Origin: Sinomicrobium soli
Lineage (GTDB): Bacteria > Bacteroidota > Bacteroidia > Flavobacteriales > Flavobacteriaceae
DNA length: 64,000 nucleotides
NCBI RefSeq assembly: GCF_003285545.1
Contig: NZ_QLNV01000007.1
Location: forward strand, 124,001-188,000
Reading direction: 5' to 3'
The stretch's first letter is position 1; each line of letters starts with the position of its first letter. The position numbers and the translations under genes were made by a program. Of the stretch, positions 45,424-55,096 are shown piece by piece. The notes beneath the pieces were generated by a model that was not told where the DNA came from, searched no databases, and saw only the letters and a list, made by a program, of their open reading frames with translations.

Positions 45424-48400
45424 TTAACCGTTTTCCCGTTTTTTCAACGGTATGTCTACGCTTTTTCCGTCTTTACAGAACACTTCGAGAACAGTATGGC
45501 CACCCGAATGCGCCAGCGATTTCAATCCGGGGGCATTACCGGCTTCATACCATTCTCCTTTCAGTGTGATGGTAAGCAGACTGCCTTTGCCGGCCCCGTT
45601 AACGATCTCATCCGGCATGCGCGACATATTGTGGTTCCAGGGTTTTAACCTGATATCCGGATCTGTTACGGTAAGCAGCGAATACTTTCCAGGTTCTCTG
45701 AACATGACAAGGGCCGGAATATCGACGGCCACCACAGGTCCTTCGCCCAGCGTAGCCCGGGGGGTAAACACCGCGTATGCCGTGATCCCCGACTGTTTGT
45801 GATAAATGCTGTGCACGTCGTTGTTCTTTTCCAGGACCTTATAGCTTTTATGGGTTACAAACGGCTTCAGGGCATTTTTCGAAGTGTTCAGCAATATCTG
45901 GTACTCGTACTGCCCGCCTGCCGGGGAAGCCCCGTGGTCGAGGTAGGCCCTGACCTGAGGGACTACTACCTTTTTATAGTTTTTACCATCGCGTACAAGA
46001 CACTCCTGAGCGGCTTGCTCCATATGTATATTTCCCCCGTTCCTTATGATATAATGTATGTTGTTCTGGTCTGTGATATACCCGTCCTCTTCCGTTCTGT
46101 TTAAGGCAAGGTCCGTACCGAGTGATTCCCCGTTGTAACGGGTCTCCCGCCGTGTGTCCTGCCTGTATTGAAACAAAGTGGTCACCGTATGGTAGCGGTC
46201 GTCATCATTGCAGATCCCGGACCCCAGGCAAATGATCTCATTCCCGATAAAAAAATAGGATTTTTTGGCCCTGAAAGTATCGTCAAAAAGGATTTTTTCC
46301 TTATCAGGGCCTACATCATCGCGGAGTTCCATGGCAAACATTCCGTTCCTGCCCTCCTGGCTCAGTCCGTTGGCAAAAGCAGTACGGGAAAAACTTCTGT
46401 GATAGCCTTCGATATATTTTTCGGTGGCCTTATTCTGAAAAAATACCTTCTCCACAGGAAGTGCCTTTGTGGTGGCCCCTGGCAGAAATGCCCAGTGATA
46501 ACCGCTGTTCATAGATATCCCAGCCCCCTCAAAACCTTTTTCTTCATCGCCCTGTACGGTGATGAGGTAACCAAAGCTCAGGTACCTGCCCAGGCTGTTC
46601 TCCCCGTTTGAGCTCCCGGTCTCAAAGTCCCAGATATATTTGTTATACCCCTTTACCGCGGCATAGGCACTGTCTTTCCTGTGAACAGACAAACCGGAAT
46701 ACGGCATGGTATAATTACCGTTACCCGGACTGCTTTCGCGCATGCCCGTTTTCCTGTGCAGTCTCACCAGCAGATCGAGGGTCCCGAAGGTGCCCGAGTA
46801 GGTCAATGCCGGTACCAGGATACCGGTGATCTCCCGGGGGTCGGTGATCCTGTACAGGTAATTGAACCGCTCCGCCAGCAGGGTACTTCCTCCGTTTTCA
46901 TTTTTCTGCAATGCCATAAATGCATATGCCGGCAAAAGAAACCTTCCTATGGCACTGTTCTGATGCGGGAACCGTCCGGAAACTCCGTAATGCAGATCGG
47001 TTCCATACGCGATCTGGGACTGTTTTACAAGCAGTTCCTCCAGTATATTCAGCGATGTATCCGATAAGGCATAGGGAGTATCCCGGAGCAGCCATCCTAT
47101 CATCGCCATAGTATTTACGGCCTGTATGCCGTACGAATTCAGGTAGGTACCCCTGTGATGATACACTGAATAATCCGGTTTTATCGTATCGCTATAGCCC
47201 GGGGCAAAACCTACCACATAATCCATATATTCCTTGAATGCACCTAACAGGGCCGACTTTGAGGCATTGTTTTCCATCAGCAATATGGCTATCAGTTTTA
47301 CCAGGGCTCCCCCGCGTACTTTATCGGTATTCTCTCCCCGGGTGTAGTCGATATCCAGTATACTGCCCATACGGGTATGCCACAGCAACATGTCTATACG
47401 GGAATCCAGTTTATTCTCCTTTTTGAGTTTGTCCCGGATAAGAAAAATGCTGTTGGCTATGGCGTTCAGGCGGATTACGTGGTCTACTGTTCCCATGGCA
47501 CTCCCGGCCGCGAACCCCTGGTCTTCAAAATAATCCAGTACGTCGACCAGCTTTCCCCCGGATGCCGTTTTTCCGTTTATCCTGTAATCCATAGCCAGGG
47601 GAAATGTAACCTCCTGGGCCACTTTCTGAAACACAAGCCCGTTTTCTGCCGGATGCTCATCACGGGAGGCAAACATGGGGCGGCCGTTGACAAAACCGTG
47701 ATCACGGTGCAGGTGTAGCTCATCGTAATAAGACAAGCCCGATCTTATATCCGCATCGATCTTTTTCTCCATGCCCGACCTTCTTTCTTTCCAATCGCCG
47801 GACGAATCTCCGAGGATCAGGAATTCGAGCCGCTCCGCAATAATTCCGGCATTTGTACCGAGGGCTACGGAGTCAAATGCCGCGCTGTCTATACCACTTT
47901 CGAGATAGTTGCGGTAGGGTTTCAGTATTTCATAGGAATCAGCCTGCCGGAATTCCTGTTTGTTATTGACAAACTGCAGATCGGAATGTCTTTTGTTGGA
48001 AATAAAACTCAGAAGGCTCAGGTGATCTATAAACAGTTCTCCCTGTTCCTGAAGGTTACCGGCCATATGGGCCACCATACTGTTCATCGTATTGCTCCCG
48101 GAATACGAAGGTACCCTGGCATCTTCTTCCAGGTTTACCCATACGGCTCTCCACCCGGTAAAATCCAGGTTTACCTGAAATTTATATTTGGGCTGTTTCC
48201 GTGCGGTTTCCGGGCTGCTGCCCACCTGGAACACCAGTACCCCTTTTTGCGGTTTTTCCTGGTAGAGCCACATTTTCAGTCCGCCGTACCTCCCTTCAGG
48301 GTAAAAAGCAGGTTCGTAGAATTCCGGGATCCCCCCGGGATAAACCCCGCAGGCCGCTTCCAGTCCTTCGAGATGACCGGCCTCCAGTGTACTGCCTTTT

Positions 48401-48660
48401 TTCCAGCACCATAGCATCGAAGTGTTTCCATCTTTATAATGTCTTGACGAAATCCCGACATTGCCTTTTTCCGTCTTCCAGCCATGCAGTTCTGACGGCG
48501 ACTCAAACCGAAACTGTCCTGTTAAAACAGCATCCGAAACAGTGTCTTTCTGCAAACGGGCGCTATCTTCCGGAACTGCCGGTATTCCTGCCAGGGCAGT
48601 ATTTAGCACAGTGGCCCCAAAAAAGCACGTGATAAGTAAAAAGTAAAATAACGTTTTCAT
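45424..48660 (-). CDS. Chondroitin sulfate ABC lyase-like, PL8
   Basis: 1078 residues, near the 1000-1020 of ABC-type lyases. Signal peptide (VLNTALAG) then an N-terminal carbohydrate-binding-like domain (SMLWCWKKGSTLE, VNLDFTGWRAVWVNLEED), an alpha/alpha toroid and C-terminal beta domains. By comparison from memory with Proteus chondroitinase ABC I, the catalytic set is H502 (YHHRGTY), Y510 or Y506, R563 (VSGRFPHQN) and E680 (WDFETGSSNGENSLGRYLSFG). One extra residue lies between His and the usual Tyr. It should depolymerise chondroitin/dermatan sulfate. It lies upstream of heparinase I and divergent from GH88. Confidence 0.9.
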   Translation of the reverse strand: MKTLFYFLLITCFFGATVLNTALAGIPAVPEDSARLQKDTVSDAVLTGQFRFESPSELHGWKTEKGNVGISSRHYKDGNTSMLWCWKKGSTLEAGHLEGLEAACGVYPGGIPEFYEPAFYPEGRYGGLKMWLYQEKPQKGVLVFQVGSSPETARKQPKYKFQVNLDFTGWRAVWVNLEEDARVPSYSGSNTMNSMVAHMAGNLQEQGELFIDHLSLLSFISNKRHSDLQFVNNKQEFRQADSYEILKPYRNYLESGIDSAAFDSVALGTNAGIIAERLEFLILGDSSGDWKERRSGMEKKIDADIRSGLSYYDELHLHRDHGFVNGRPMFASRDEHPAENGLVFQKVAQEVTFPLAMDYRINGKTASGGKLVDVLDYFEDQGFAAGSAMGTVDHVIRLNAIANSIFLIRDKLKKENKLDSRIDMLLWHTRMGSILDIDYTRGENTDKVRGGALVKLIAILLMENNASKSALLGAFKEYMDYVVGFAPGYSDTIKPDYSVYHHRGTYLNSYGIQAVNTMAMIGWLLRDTPYALSDTSLNILEELLVKQSQIAYGTDLHYGVSGRFPHQNSAIGRFLLPAYAFMALQKNENGGSTLLAERFNYLYRITDPREITGILVPALTYSGTFGTLDLLVRLHRKTGMRESSPGNGNYTMPYSGLSVHRKDSAYAAVKGYNKYIWDFETGSSNGENSLGRYLSFGYLITVQGDEEKGFEGAGISMNSGYHWAFLPGATTKALPVEKVFFQNKATEKYIEGYHRSFSRTAFANGLSQEGRNGMFAMELRDDVGPDKEKILFDDTFRAKKSYFFIGNEIICLGSGICNDDDRYHTVTTLFQYRQDTRRETRYNGESLGTDLALNRTEEDGYITDQNNIHYIIRNGGNIHMEQAAQECLVRDGKNYKKVVVPQVRAYLDHGASPAGGQYEYQILLNTSKNALKPFVTHKSYKVLEKNNDVHSIYHKQSGITAYAVFTPRATLGEGPVVAVDIPALVMFREPGKYSLLTVTDPDIRLKPWNHNMSRMPDEIVNGAGKGSLLTITLKGEWYEAGNAPGLKSLAHSGGHTVLEVFCKDGKSVDIPLKKRENG

Positions 48661-48995
48661 ATAAGAACGGTTTGGTGGTTTTTCATCGTCCGGAAATCAA
48701 TTTTTACCATCGCCCGGAATCATTTCACTATGGTTATTAATTTTGCGATAAATGTATCAATCCGTATCTTCTTCACCTTTTAATAATCGATAAAAACATT
48801 TTAATTTCATTTAATTTATGCTTTGATTTAATTTCAAAACCCCGATATAAAAGCTAAAACCGTAAACAGGACAAAAATTGGATCATTCCAGGAGTTTTCA
48901 TCATTTCTTGAATAAAAAAAGTTTAAATCTAAACGGTCTCCCCCGGGCTACTCCTACTTTTATGACTCCTAATCTATTTTAAATATATTGTGATC
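48661..48995. promoter_or_regulatory. Divergent control region between PL8 and GH88
   Basis: A 335-base AT-rich region without a gene. A direct repeat, CATCGTCCGGAAATCA (48684-48699) and CATCGCCCGGAATCA (48708-48722), has a 24-base period and lies just upstream of PL8; it could be bound by the AraC domain of the HTCS. GTTTA-aatc-TAAAC (48920-48933) and a near -7 box TACTTTTA (about 48952-48959) precede GH88. No exact TAnnTTTG was found in either direction. Confidence 0.5.
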
Positions 48996-50198
48996 ATGAA
49001 GAGAAAAATTTCTGGTGTATTGTATGTCCTGGCCGGATTATTGTTCCTTAACAGCTGTAAGACTTCCCACCGGGCTGAAACGGCAACATGGCTGGAGAAA
49101 TCCGTAAAAACAGCTACGCATCAACTAAGCCGGGCAGCGGAGCATTATACCCCGGGGATGAATCCGCGTTCCGTAAAACCGGACGGGACCGTACGCCTTG
49201 CCCCGCCGGATGACTGGACCACCGGTTTTTTTCCCGGAAGCCTCTGGCTGGGATATGAAATAAGTGGTGAGAAGAACCTGAAACGGCAGGCCGAACGCTT
49301 TACACTGGCATTGGATACCATAAAGAATTTCCGGTATACCCACGATCTGGGCTTTATGCTCTTCTGTTCCTATGGCAATGCCTACAGGATCACTGAAAAT
49401 AAAGAGTACCTCCCTGTTCTTCGAAAAGGTACCGCAAACCTTTACAGCCGTTACAATGAAAAGATAGGCTCCATACGTTCCTGGGACTTCGGCGAATGGC
49501 AGTATCCCGTGATCATAGACAACATGATGAATCTCGAAATGCTGTTCTGGGGTTCGGACAAATTCGGGGAGCCGAAATATGCAAAGGCTGCCGAAAGGCA
49601 TGCCATGAACTCTTTAAGGGATCACTACCGCAAGGATTACAGTTCATACCACGTGGTGAGTTATGATACATTGTCCGGAAAACCTGTTCAAAAAGGGACC
49701 CACCAGGGATATGCTGATGACACTGCCTGGGCAAGGGGACAGGCCTGGGGACTTTACGGCTTTAGCATGAGCTATAAAAATACCGGGGAAAAGAAATTTG
49801 TAGACCAGGCAGAACACATCGCGCATTTTATGATGAACCACCCCCGGTTGCCCGAAGATAAAATACCTTACTGGGACTACGATGCGCCTGACATACCCGA
49901 CGCACCACGGGATGCATCGGCCGCGGCGATTACGGCATCGGCCTTACTGGAACTGAGTACACAGGTAGAAGACGGACACCGGTATTTCGCCTTTGCGGAA
50001 GATATTCTGAAGTCACTTTCTTCGGATGCCTACCTGGCTGAACCCGACAGTACGGATTTCTTTATTCTGAAGCACAGTGTCGGGGCCCTGCCCAATAACT
50101 CTGAAGTGGATACCCCCATCAATTATGCCGATTATTACTTCCTGGAAGCACTGTTGCGGTATGCACAATTAAAAAACATGGATCTGACCAAAATATGA
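48996..50198 (+). CDS. GH88 unsaturated glucuronyl hydrolase, lipoprotein
   Basis: 400 residues from ATG 48996 (MKRKISGVLYVLAGLLFL); an in-frame GTG lies two codons upstream. Lipobox FLNSC (C21). The (alpha/alpha)6 barrel has the two catalytic Asp: D117 in YTHDLGFML and D175 in VIIDNMMNLEML, equivalent to D88 and D149 of the Bacillus enzyme, plus HQGYADDTAWARGQAWGLYG. It hydrates and splits the delta-4,5-unsaturated uronic acid from disaccharides made by the lyases. It is first in a two-gene operon with heparinase III. Confidence 0.94.
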   Translation: MKRKISGVLYVLAGLLFLNSCKTSHRAETATWLEKSVKTATHQLSRAAEHYTPGMNPRSVKPDGTVRLAPPDDWTTGFFPGSLWLGYEISGEKNLKRQAERFTLALDTIKNFRYTHDLGFMLFCSYGNAYRITENKEYLPVLRKGTANLYSRYNEKIGSIRSWDFGEWQYPVIIDNMMNLEMLFWGSDKFGEPKYAKAAERHAMNSLRDHYRKDYSSYHVVSYDTLSGKPVQKGTHQGYADDTAWARGQAWGLYGFSMSYKNTGEKKFVDQAEHIAHFMMNHPRLPEDKIPYWDYDAPDIPDAPRDASAAAITASALLELSTQVEDGHRYFAFAEDILKSLSSDAYLAEPDSTDFFILKHSVGALPNNSEVDTPINYADYYFLEALLRYAQLKNMDLTKI

Positions 50199-50223
50199 TC
50201 CGTTATCACTTAATATTCCTGAT

Positions 50224-52206
50224 ATGCGACATTTAAGAGTATTTTTATGGCTCCTTGCCCTTCCCCTGTGGAGCCTGGCGACAACTCATAAACCTCTGCC
50301 GGACCAGGAAGGATCCGTATTCGAAAAAATCGACCTCGATTATCCGGGCCTGGAAAAAGTAAAGGCACTGGTACACCATAAACAGTATGAACAGGCTGCC
50401 GGAGCGTTACTGCAATATTACCGGAACCGCACACATATCAGACATCCTGAATACAACAGGGAAGACCGTGGCGCGTATTCGGGAAAACGATTACCTGCAG
50501 ACATCATGGAAAAAGCCGACAAGGGACTGGAGCACTTGTTTTTTGTTCATAAGGGATACGGGTACCTGGACTACGGAAAGGATATCAACTGGCAGTACTG
50601 GCCCGTACGTGACAATGAAATACGGTGGCAGGTAAACCGCATGTACTGGTGGGAACCGATGGGATTGGCTTACTGGTCTACAGGAAAGGAAACCTATGCC
50701 AGGGAGTGGATATTTCAGTACAGGGACTGGATCAAAAAGAACCCGGAAGGATTATCTGATGAGAATGACCGGTTTGCATGGAGGCCGCTGGAAACCTCAC
50801 GGCGCCTTCAGGACCAGACGGCACTGTTTAATATTTTTATCAGTTCCGAAAACTTTACGGCACAGTTCCTCACGGAGTTCCTGGAGAATTATTACCGCCA
50901 TGCCGAACGTGTCCTGCACCACTATTCGGAAAAGGGAAACCACTTGCTCTTTGAGGCACAGCGCATGATCTATGCCGGGGCTTTCTTTCCTGAATTCAAA
51001 AGGGCCGGGGAATGGCGGAAAAGCGGTATTGACATCCTGAATAAGGAAATTAAAAAGCAGGTATACGCCGACGGGCTCCAATACGAATTATCGCCAAATT
51101 ATCACACCGGGGCTATCAATACTTTTCTCAGAGCCTACAGCATGGCACAGCTTGCAAATCTTGAAAGCGAATTTCCCGAAAGTTATAAGGCCACCATTGA
51201 AAACATGATCACAGCCCTGGTCAATTTCTCCTTTCCGGATTACTCCTACCCTATGTTTTCCGATGCCAAACTGGAACAAAAATCCGGCATGATCAAAAAA
51301 TTCCGGACCTGGGCCAGGGTTTTCCCCGAAAATTCCGTTATCCGCTATTACGCCACCGAAGGGAAAGAGGGAACGCCACCTCCGTATACATCACACGCCA
51401 TGAAAAAAGGCGGGTTCTATACCTTCAGGAACAGCTGGAAAGACACGGCCACCGTTATGGTCATGAAGGCCAGTCCGCCCGCATTCTGGCACAGCCAGCC
51501 TGATAACGGGACATTCGACCTGTGGGTAAAAGGACGAAACTTCATGCCCGATACCGGGGCATACGTCTACGGAGGTGATGATGAGATCATGAAGTTGCGG
51601 AACTGGTACCGACAAACCAGGGTACATAAGACCCTTACCCTGGACGATGCCGATATGGATATCTGTGATGCCAGTCTCCGGTTATGGAAGACCTCAGACA
51701 GCCTGGATATACTCTCGTATACCAATCCCAGCTATAAGGACCTGGAGCATACGAGAACCGTACTTTTTATCGATAAAAAATACTTTGTCATTTTCGACAA
51801 GGCCGAAGGGCCTGCCAGGGGTAAGGTCGCCATTCACTTTCAGCTGAAAGAAGGCAAGGCCGTCATAAACAAAAAAGACCATAGTGCCCGGACAGCGTAC
51901 AAAGATGGTAATAACCTGCTGGTAAAAAACCTCGATACCGGACAGGCAGGCATGGTTCGTGAAGAAGGTAAGGTTTCCTATGCCTACAGGAAGGAAGTAA
52001 AAAGACCTGCATTTGCTTTTGTCCGGGACAAAAAAGATCCTGCCGCAGTAAGATTTGCCACTTTGCTCTACCCGTTTGACGGTAAAAAGCCCCCCGTGAT
52101 AGAGGTCACGGAAAACGAAAAAAATGATCCCGAACGGGGAGTTATCGATATTTCGATAAGCATAAACGGCAAGATACGGAAAGTAGAGAAGGATTTTAGC
52201 CTGTAG
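50224..52206 (+). CDS. hepC: Heparan sulfate lyase (heparinase III), PL12
   Basis: 660 residues, the same length as Pedobacter heparinus heparinase III (659). A signal peptide is followed by the toroid domain and a C-terminal beta-sandwich. Highly conserved blocks: FVHKGYGYLDYGKDINWQYW, FAWRPLETSRR, ADGLQYELSPNYHTGAI and KLRNWYRQTRVHKTLTLDD. The catalytic residues N239 (EKGNHLLFEAQR), Y293 (SPNYH) and H423 (FWHSQPDNGTF) are each one less than N240, Y294 and H424 of the P. heparinus enzyme. It cuts low-sulfated heparan sulfate by beta-elimination. It follows GH88 by 25 bases. Confidence 0.96.
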   Translation: MRHLRVFLWLLALPLWSLATTHKPLPDQEGSVFEKIDLDYPGLEKVKALVHHKQYEQAAGALLQYYRNRTHIRHPEYNREDRGAYSGKRLPADIMEKADKGLEHLFFVHKGYGYLDYGKDINWQYWPVRDNEIRWQVNRMYWWEPMGLAYWSTGKETYAREWIFQYRDWIKKNPEGLSDENDRFAWRPLETSRRLQDQTALFNIFISSENFTAQFLTEFLENYYRHAERVLHHYSEKGNHLLFEAQRMIYAGAFFPEFKRAGEWRKSGIDILNKEIKKQVYADGLQYELSPNYHTGAINTFLRAYSMAQLANLESEFPESYKATIENMITALVNFSFPDYSYPMFSDAKLEQKSGMIKKFRTWARVFPENSVIRYYATEGKEGTPPPYTSHAMKKGGFYTFRNSWKDTATVMVMKASPPAFWHSQPDNGTFDLWVKGRNFMPDTGAYVYGGDDEIMKLRNWYRQTRVHKTLTLDDADMDICDASLRLWKTSDSLDILSYTNPSYKDLEHTRTVLFIDKKYFVIFDKAEGPARGKVAIHFQLKEGKAVINKKDHSARTAYKDGNNLLVKNLDTGQAGMVREEGKVSYAYRKEVKRPAFAFVRDKKDPAAVRFATLLYPFDGKKPPVIEVTENEKNDPERGVIDISISINGKIRKVEKDFSL

Positions 52207-52239
52207 ACCGGATACACACTCAGTACATGTCGAATATTG

Positions 52240-52278
52240 AAAAAACAGGGGATGGCCTTGATAACAGCCATCCCCTGT
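52240..52278 (-). terminator. Strong intrinsic terminator of SusCD locus 3
   Basis: ACAGGGGATGGC (52245-52256) and GCCATCCCCTGT (52267-52278) form a perfect 12-bp stem with a 10-nt loop. On the minus strand it is followed by six U (plus-strand A run 52240-52245). It lies 67 bases after the TlpA-like gene. It also stands 38 bases after the heparinase III stop and may stop that transcript, although no U run follows on the plus strand. Confidence 0.9.
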
Positions 52279-52345
52279 ACTACTACAAAAAGATGCTAAT
52301 TCAAATAATCTTTTTGAGAACAAGGTTTGTGGTGATTACAGCTGG

Positions 52346-53761
52346 TCACTGTCTTTTAAGCAGCTGATCGAGTTGCTCCCGCAATTCGGGATTCGAGGGA
52401 CGGAGAGCATCTGTTGAAACGATCTTACCTTCCCTGTCGAAGAGTAGGAACCTCGGGATACCATTGATGTCATAATTCTTCGTGATCCCTGATTGGAAGT
52501 CCTTATCGGCCATTAACTGTACCCCTCCCAATGCCTCCTTTTTCACAAAATCCTTCCACTTTTCGCGATCTTCGGGTTTGTCTACAGAGATACTCATAAA
52601 AACAATATCCCGGTTGTGATAGTCTTTTTCGAGTTCTTTAAGGAAAGGTATTTCCTTTTTACAGGGCCCGCACCAGGTAGCCCATACATCGACATATACG
52701 TACTTTCCTTTAAAATCACTGAAGGAAACGGGTTTTCCTTCCGTATCGTCATACGTAAATTCAAATCCGGGCTGGCCTACATCCTTGTGCAGTGCTTTTT
52801 CGAACTCCAGGAGAAAATCTCTGCCTTTTTCAGAGACCACATATTGATGGGCCAGGGCCTTTATCTTTCCGTATTCCTCAATTTTCACATGACCGTTCCT
52901 AAGTCCTTCCCGCACATAGACTTCCTTAATTTCGGGAACGACAATGGTATTTACAGCATTTTCCATAACCTCTTGCCTCGGGGTCCTGAAACCATTCTGA
53001 AAATCCCAGTAGGTAAAATACGAATTTACAAGCTCATGCCCGTTGCCAAGCCTGAGTATACCGGGATTGGCAAATTTGGCTTCCTGCCTATACCGATCGT
53101 ATATTTCCGGTCTGGGAGTATCCTTTCCCGGATGTTCCATACGGGGTAAAAAAGGAAATTTGTACATGGTCACTTCCAGGTCGGTATCTACAGTGAGCTT
53201 CAGCAATTCGTTAAAGTTCTCATCTGCCGTGTTGATCTTTTTCTTAAATTCCTCTACCATGGCGGGTGCCTCCTGTTCGATAAAAGGGTAGAAATTCTTA
53301 TATGTGGCATTCATCTTTCCCAGTGTCGTATAATGTGACAGGGTATCGAAGATCTTGTTAGCCTCCCGTACCAGGTTGTTATGTCCTGTCTTTTTTCCGG
53401 ATAGTTCATAGTCCTTTTTGGCTATGTCAATATCGATATCCAGCCCGGGCTCCATATACAAACGTATCAGCTGGTCTTTCCTGTTAGCTCTCATCTGCCC
53501 GTAATCCACATAATAAAACCCGGGTTCTTTTACCGGAACCATAAACCCGAAATCCCCTTTTTCATTTTTCAATGTGGTGGCATACGTTTCGGTCATGCCG
53601 TCTACCACATATAATAGTTTAACTTCTTCTGTACCGGTATCAAAGTCAAAATGTCCCCTGAGCCCGGCAAAATCAGACTGGGGGGCATTACATGCCGAAT
53701 TCAGCATAAACAGGCCATACAAAAAGGAATAGACTATTTGATTTCTTATTTTGTTCCTCAT
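52346..53761 (-). CDS. TlpA-like thioredoxin-family lipoprotein
   Basis: 471 residues. Lipobox LNSAC (C24). A beta-rich DUF4369-like region (about 30-110) and a helical middle precede a C-terminal redoxin domain (about 330-470) with FKGKYVYVDVWATWCGPCKK; the CGPC pair and the cis-Pro loop NGIPRFLLFDREGK are intact. Such proteins reduce disulfides or protect thiols in the periplasm. It is the last gene of SusCD locus 3 and ends before a strong terminator. Its client is unknown. Confidence 0.9.
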   Translation of the reverse strand: MRNKIRNQIVYSFLYGLFMLNSACNAPQSDFAGLRGHFDFDTGTEEVKLLYVVDGMTETYATTLKNEKGDFGFMVPVKEPGFYYVDYGQMRANRKDQLIRLYMEPGLDIDIDIAKKDYELSGKKTGHNNLVREANKIFDTLSHYTTLGKMNATYKNFYPFIEQEAPAMVEEFKKKINTADENFNELLKLTVDTDLEVTMYKFPFLPRMEHPGKDTPRPEIYDRYRQEAKFANPGILRLGNGHELVNSYFTYWDFQNGFRTPRQEVMENAVNTIVVPEIKEVYVREGLRNGHVKIEEYGKIKALAHQYVVSEKGRDFLLEFEKALHKDVGQPGFEFTYDDTEGKPVSFSDFKGKYVYVDVWATWCGPCKKEIPFLKELEKDYHNRDIVFMSISVDKPEDREKWKDFVKKEALGGVQLMADKDFQSGITKNYDINGIPRFLLFDREGKIVSTDALRPSNPELREQLDQLLKRQ

Positions 53762-53844
53762 CTTGAATACTTATATAGATTTTACTTGATTTTATCTTTG
53801 GGAGGTCCGGAGTGTCTTCGCTTCCTTTATAAAGTTTCTTTTCA

Positions 53845-55065
53845 CTATTCCAGGATCATGGGCTTGGGGTCGAGAGCTGCCTTGGGCTGGAAAGATGCGG
53901 TATCCCCTGATGCTATAGCCCGTTGTAATGCCGTTATATCCTCTTCGTTCAGATAATAGGAGGTTTTTGCTCCGGAAATATGCTGTAAGGTTTCAGTAGC
54001 CTCATCATGCTTTCCGAGATAAAACTGTATCAGGCCCATTTTATATATGTCAGCGGCCGTGGAATGATCAGTCCGGTTCTTTTTATATAAGGAAGCCAGG
54101 GTACTCAGAGCCTGTTTATTGTTTCTGGAATCGATAATTACCTGCGCATAGGCATTGCTTCTCTCCTGCCAGTCATATGCTCCCTCTTCCACTTTCTTAA
54201 TAAACCAGAACGTATTTCCGGATGCCTTGTAATATGGGGTATAGAAACTTCCTATACTCAAACGGTTCCAGTCGCCTTTATCAAACATTTTCCTTATATC
54301 TTCCAAAACAGTATCGTAACCTTCTATATCGTTATCTTTACCCAGCTTATCCGCTTTTTCCCGTATCTTATCCAACAGGCTCATGGCTACGCGTTCCTTT
54401 CCGTACATATCGCCCAGTTTCCGGGAATTCCGTATATAGTAATCGGCATATTTTCCGCGGTTTACCAGTTTCATCATGATGAGAAAAGGAACTTCAGCCA
54501 TTTTATCATCCCGGGCATCCAGGTAAGCTTCGATATCATCCGGAGTGGCCGTCAATTTTTTACTTTCAAAATAGGCATTATAAAAATCCGGGAATTCCAT
54601 ATCAAAGGAAGTACTGTATTTTTTGTATTCCCTGCTTTCGTTTTTCCTTTTTGCATCCTTCAGCAGTCCCACCAGCTTGTCTACCCCGGCAAAACCTCCT
54701 TGAATGTTTATCACATGCTGATCCGGGGAGAGCAACAGCAGTGTCGGAAAACCTGTTATAGCATATTTTTTCATGAGTTTCTCTCCCAGTGCCTTTTCCT
54801 GGTCATGAAATACATTGACTTTACAGGTTATAAAATCGTTGTTGAGCAGGGCTGCCACCTTTTCATCGGGGAATACCCTCTTATCCATCTGCGCACAAGG
54901 CATGCATCCCGTAAAGTACAGGTCTACAAATACAGGTTTGTTTTCATCTCTGGCTTTTTTCATGATATCTTCCCAATCCCCTTGGAGAAAGCGGGTCTGG
55001 GCCAGGCCGGTATTGATCAGTATCAAACAGATCACAACCGGCAGAACTTCTCTTAAGTGTATCAT
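53845..55065 (-). CDS. Exported thioredoxin-fold protein with CMPC motif and helical-repeat tail
   Basis: 406 residues. A cleavable signal (LILINTGLAQ) precedes a thioredoxin-like domain (about 28-140) with VDLYFTGCMPCAQMDKRVFP; CMPC replaces the usual CGPC, and the cis-Pro is in ITGFPTLLLLSPDQ. The remaining 260 residues are helical and resemble TPR-like repeats (NAYAQVIIDSRNNKQALSTL; KMGLIQFYLGKHDEATETLQ). It resembles the thioredoxin_7/DsbD-gamma group. It lies between the PKD-like and TlpA-like genes of one operon. Confidence 0.87.
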   Translation of the reverse strand: MIHLREVLPVVICLILINTGLAQTRFLQGDWEDIMKKARDENKPVFVDLYFTGCMPCAQMDKRVFPDEKVAALLNNDFITCKVNVFHDQEKALGEKLMKKYAITGFPTLLLLSPDQHVINIQGGFAGVDKLVGLLKDAKRKNESREYKKYSTSFDMEFPDFYNAYFESKKLTATPDDIEAYLDARDDKMAEVPFLIMMKLVNRGKYADYYIRNSRKLGDMYGKERVAMSLLDKIREKADKLGKDNDIEGYDTVLEDIRKMFDKGDWNRLSIGSFYTPYYKASGNTFWFIKKVEEGAYDWQERSNAYAQVIIDSRNNKQALSTLASLYKKNRTDHSTAADIYKMGLIQFYLGKHDEATETLQHISGAKTSYYLNEEDITALQRAIASGDTASFQPKAALDPKPMILE

Positions 55066-55096
55066 TATGCTGCTTTATATTGAAATTATACGTTAA

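Noticed and set aside
48990-48995. GTG start for the GH88 gene
   Set aside because: The ATG two codons later gives the same lipoprotein signal and is the more usual start.
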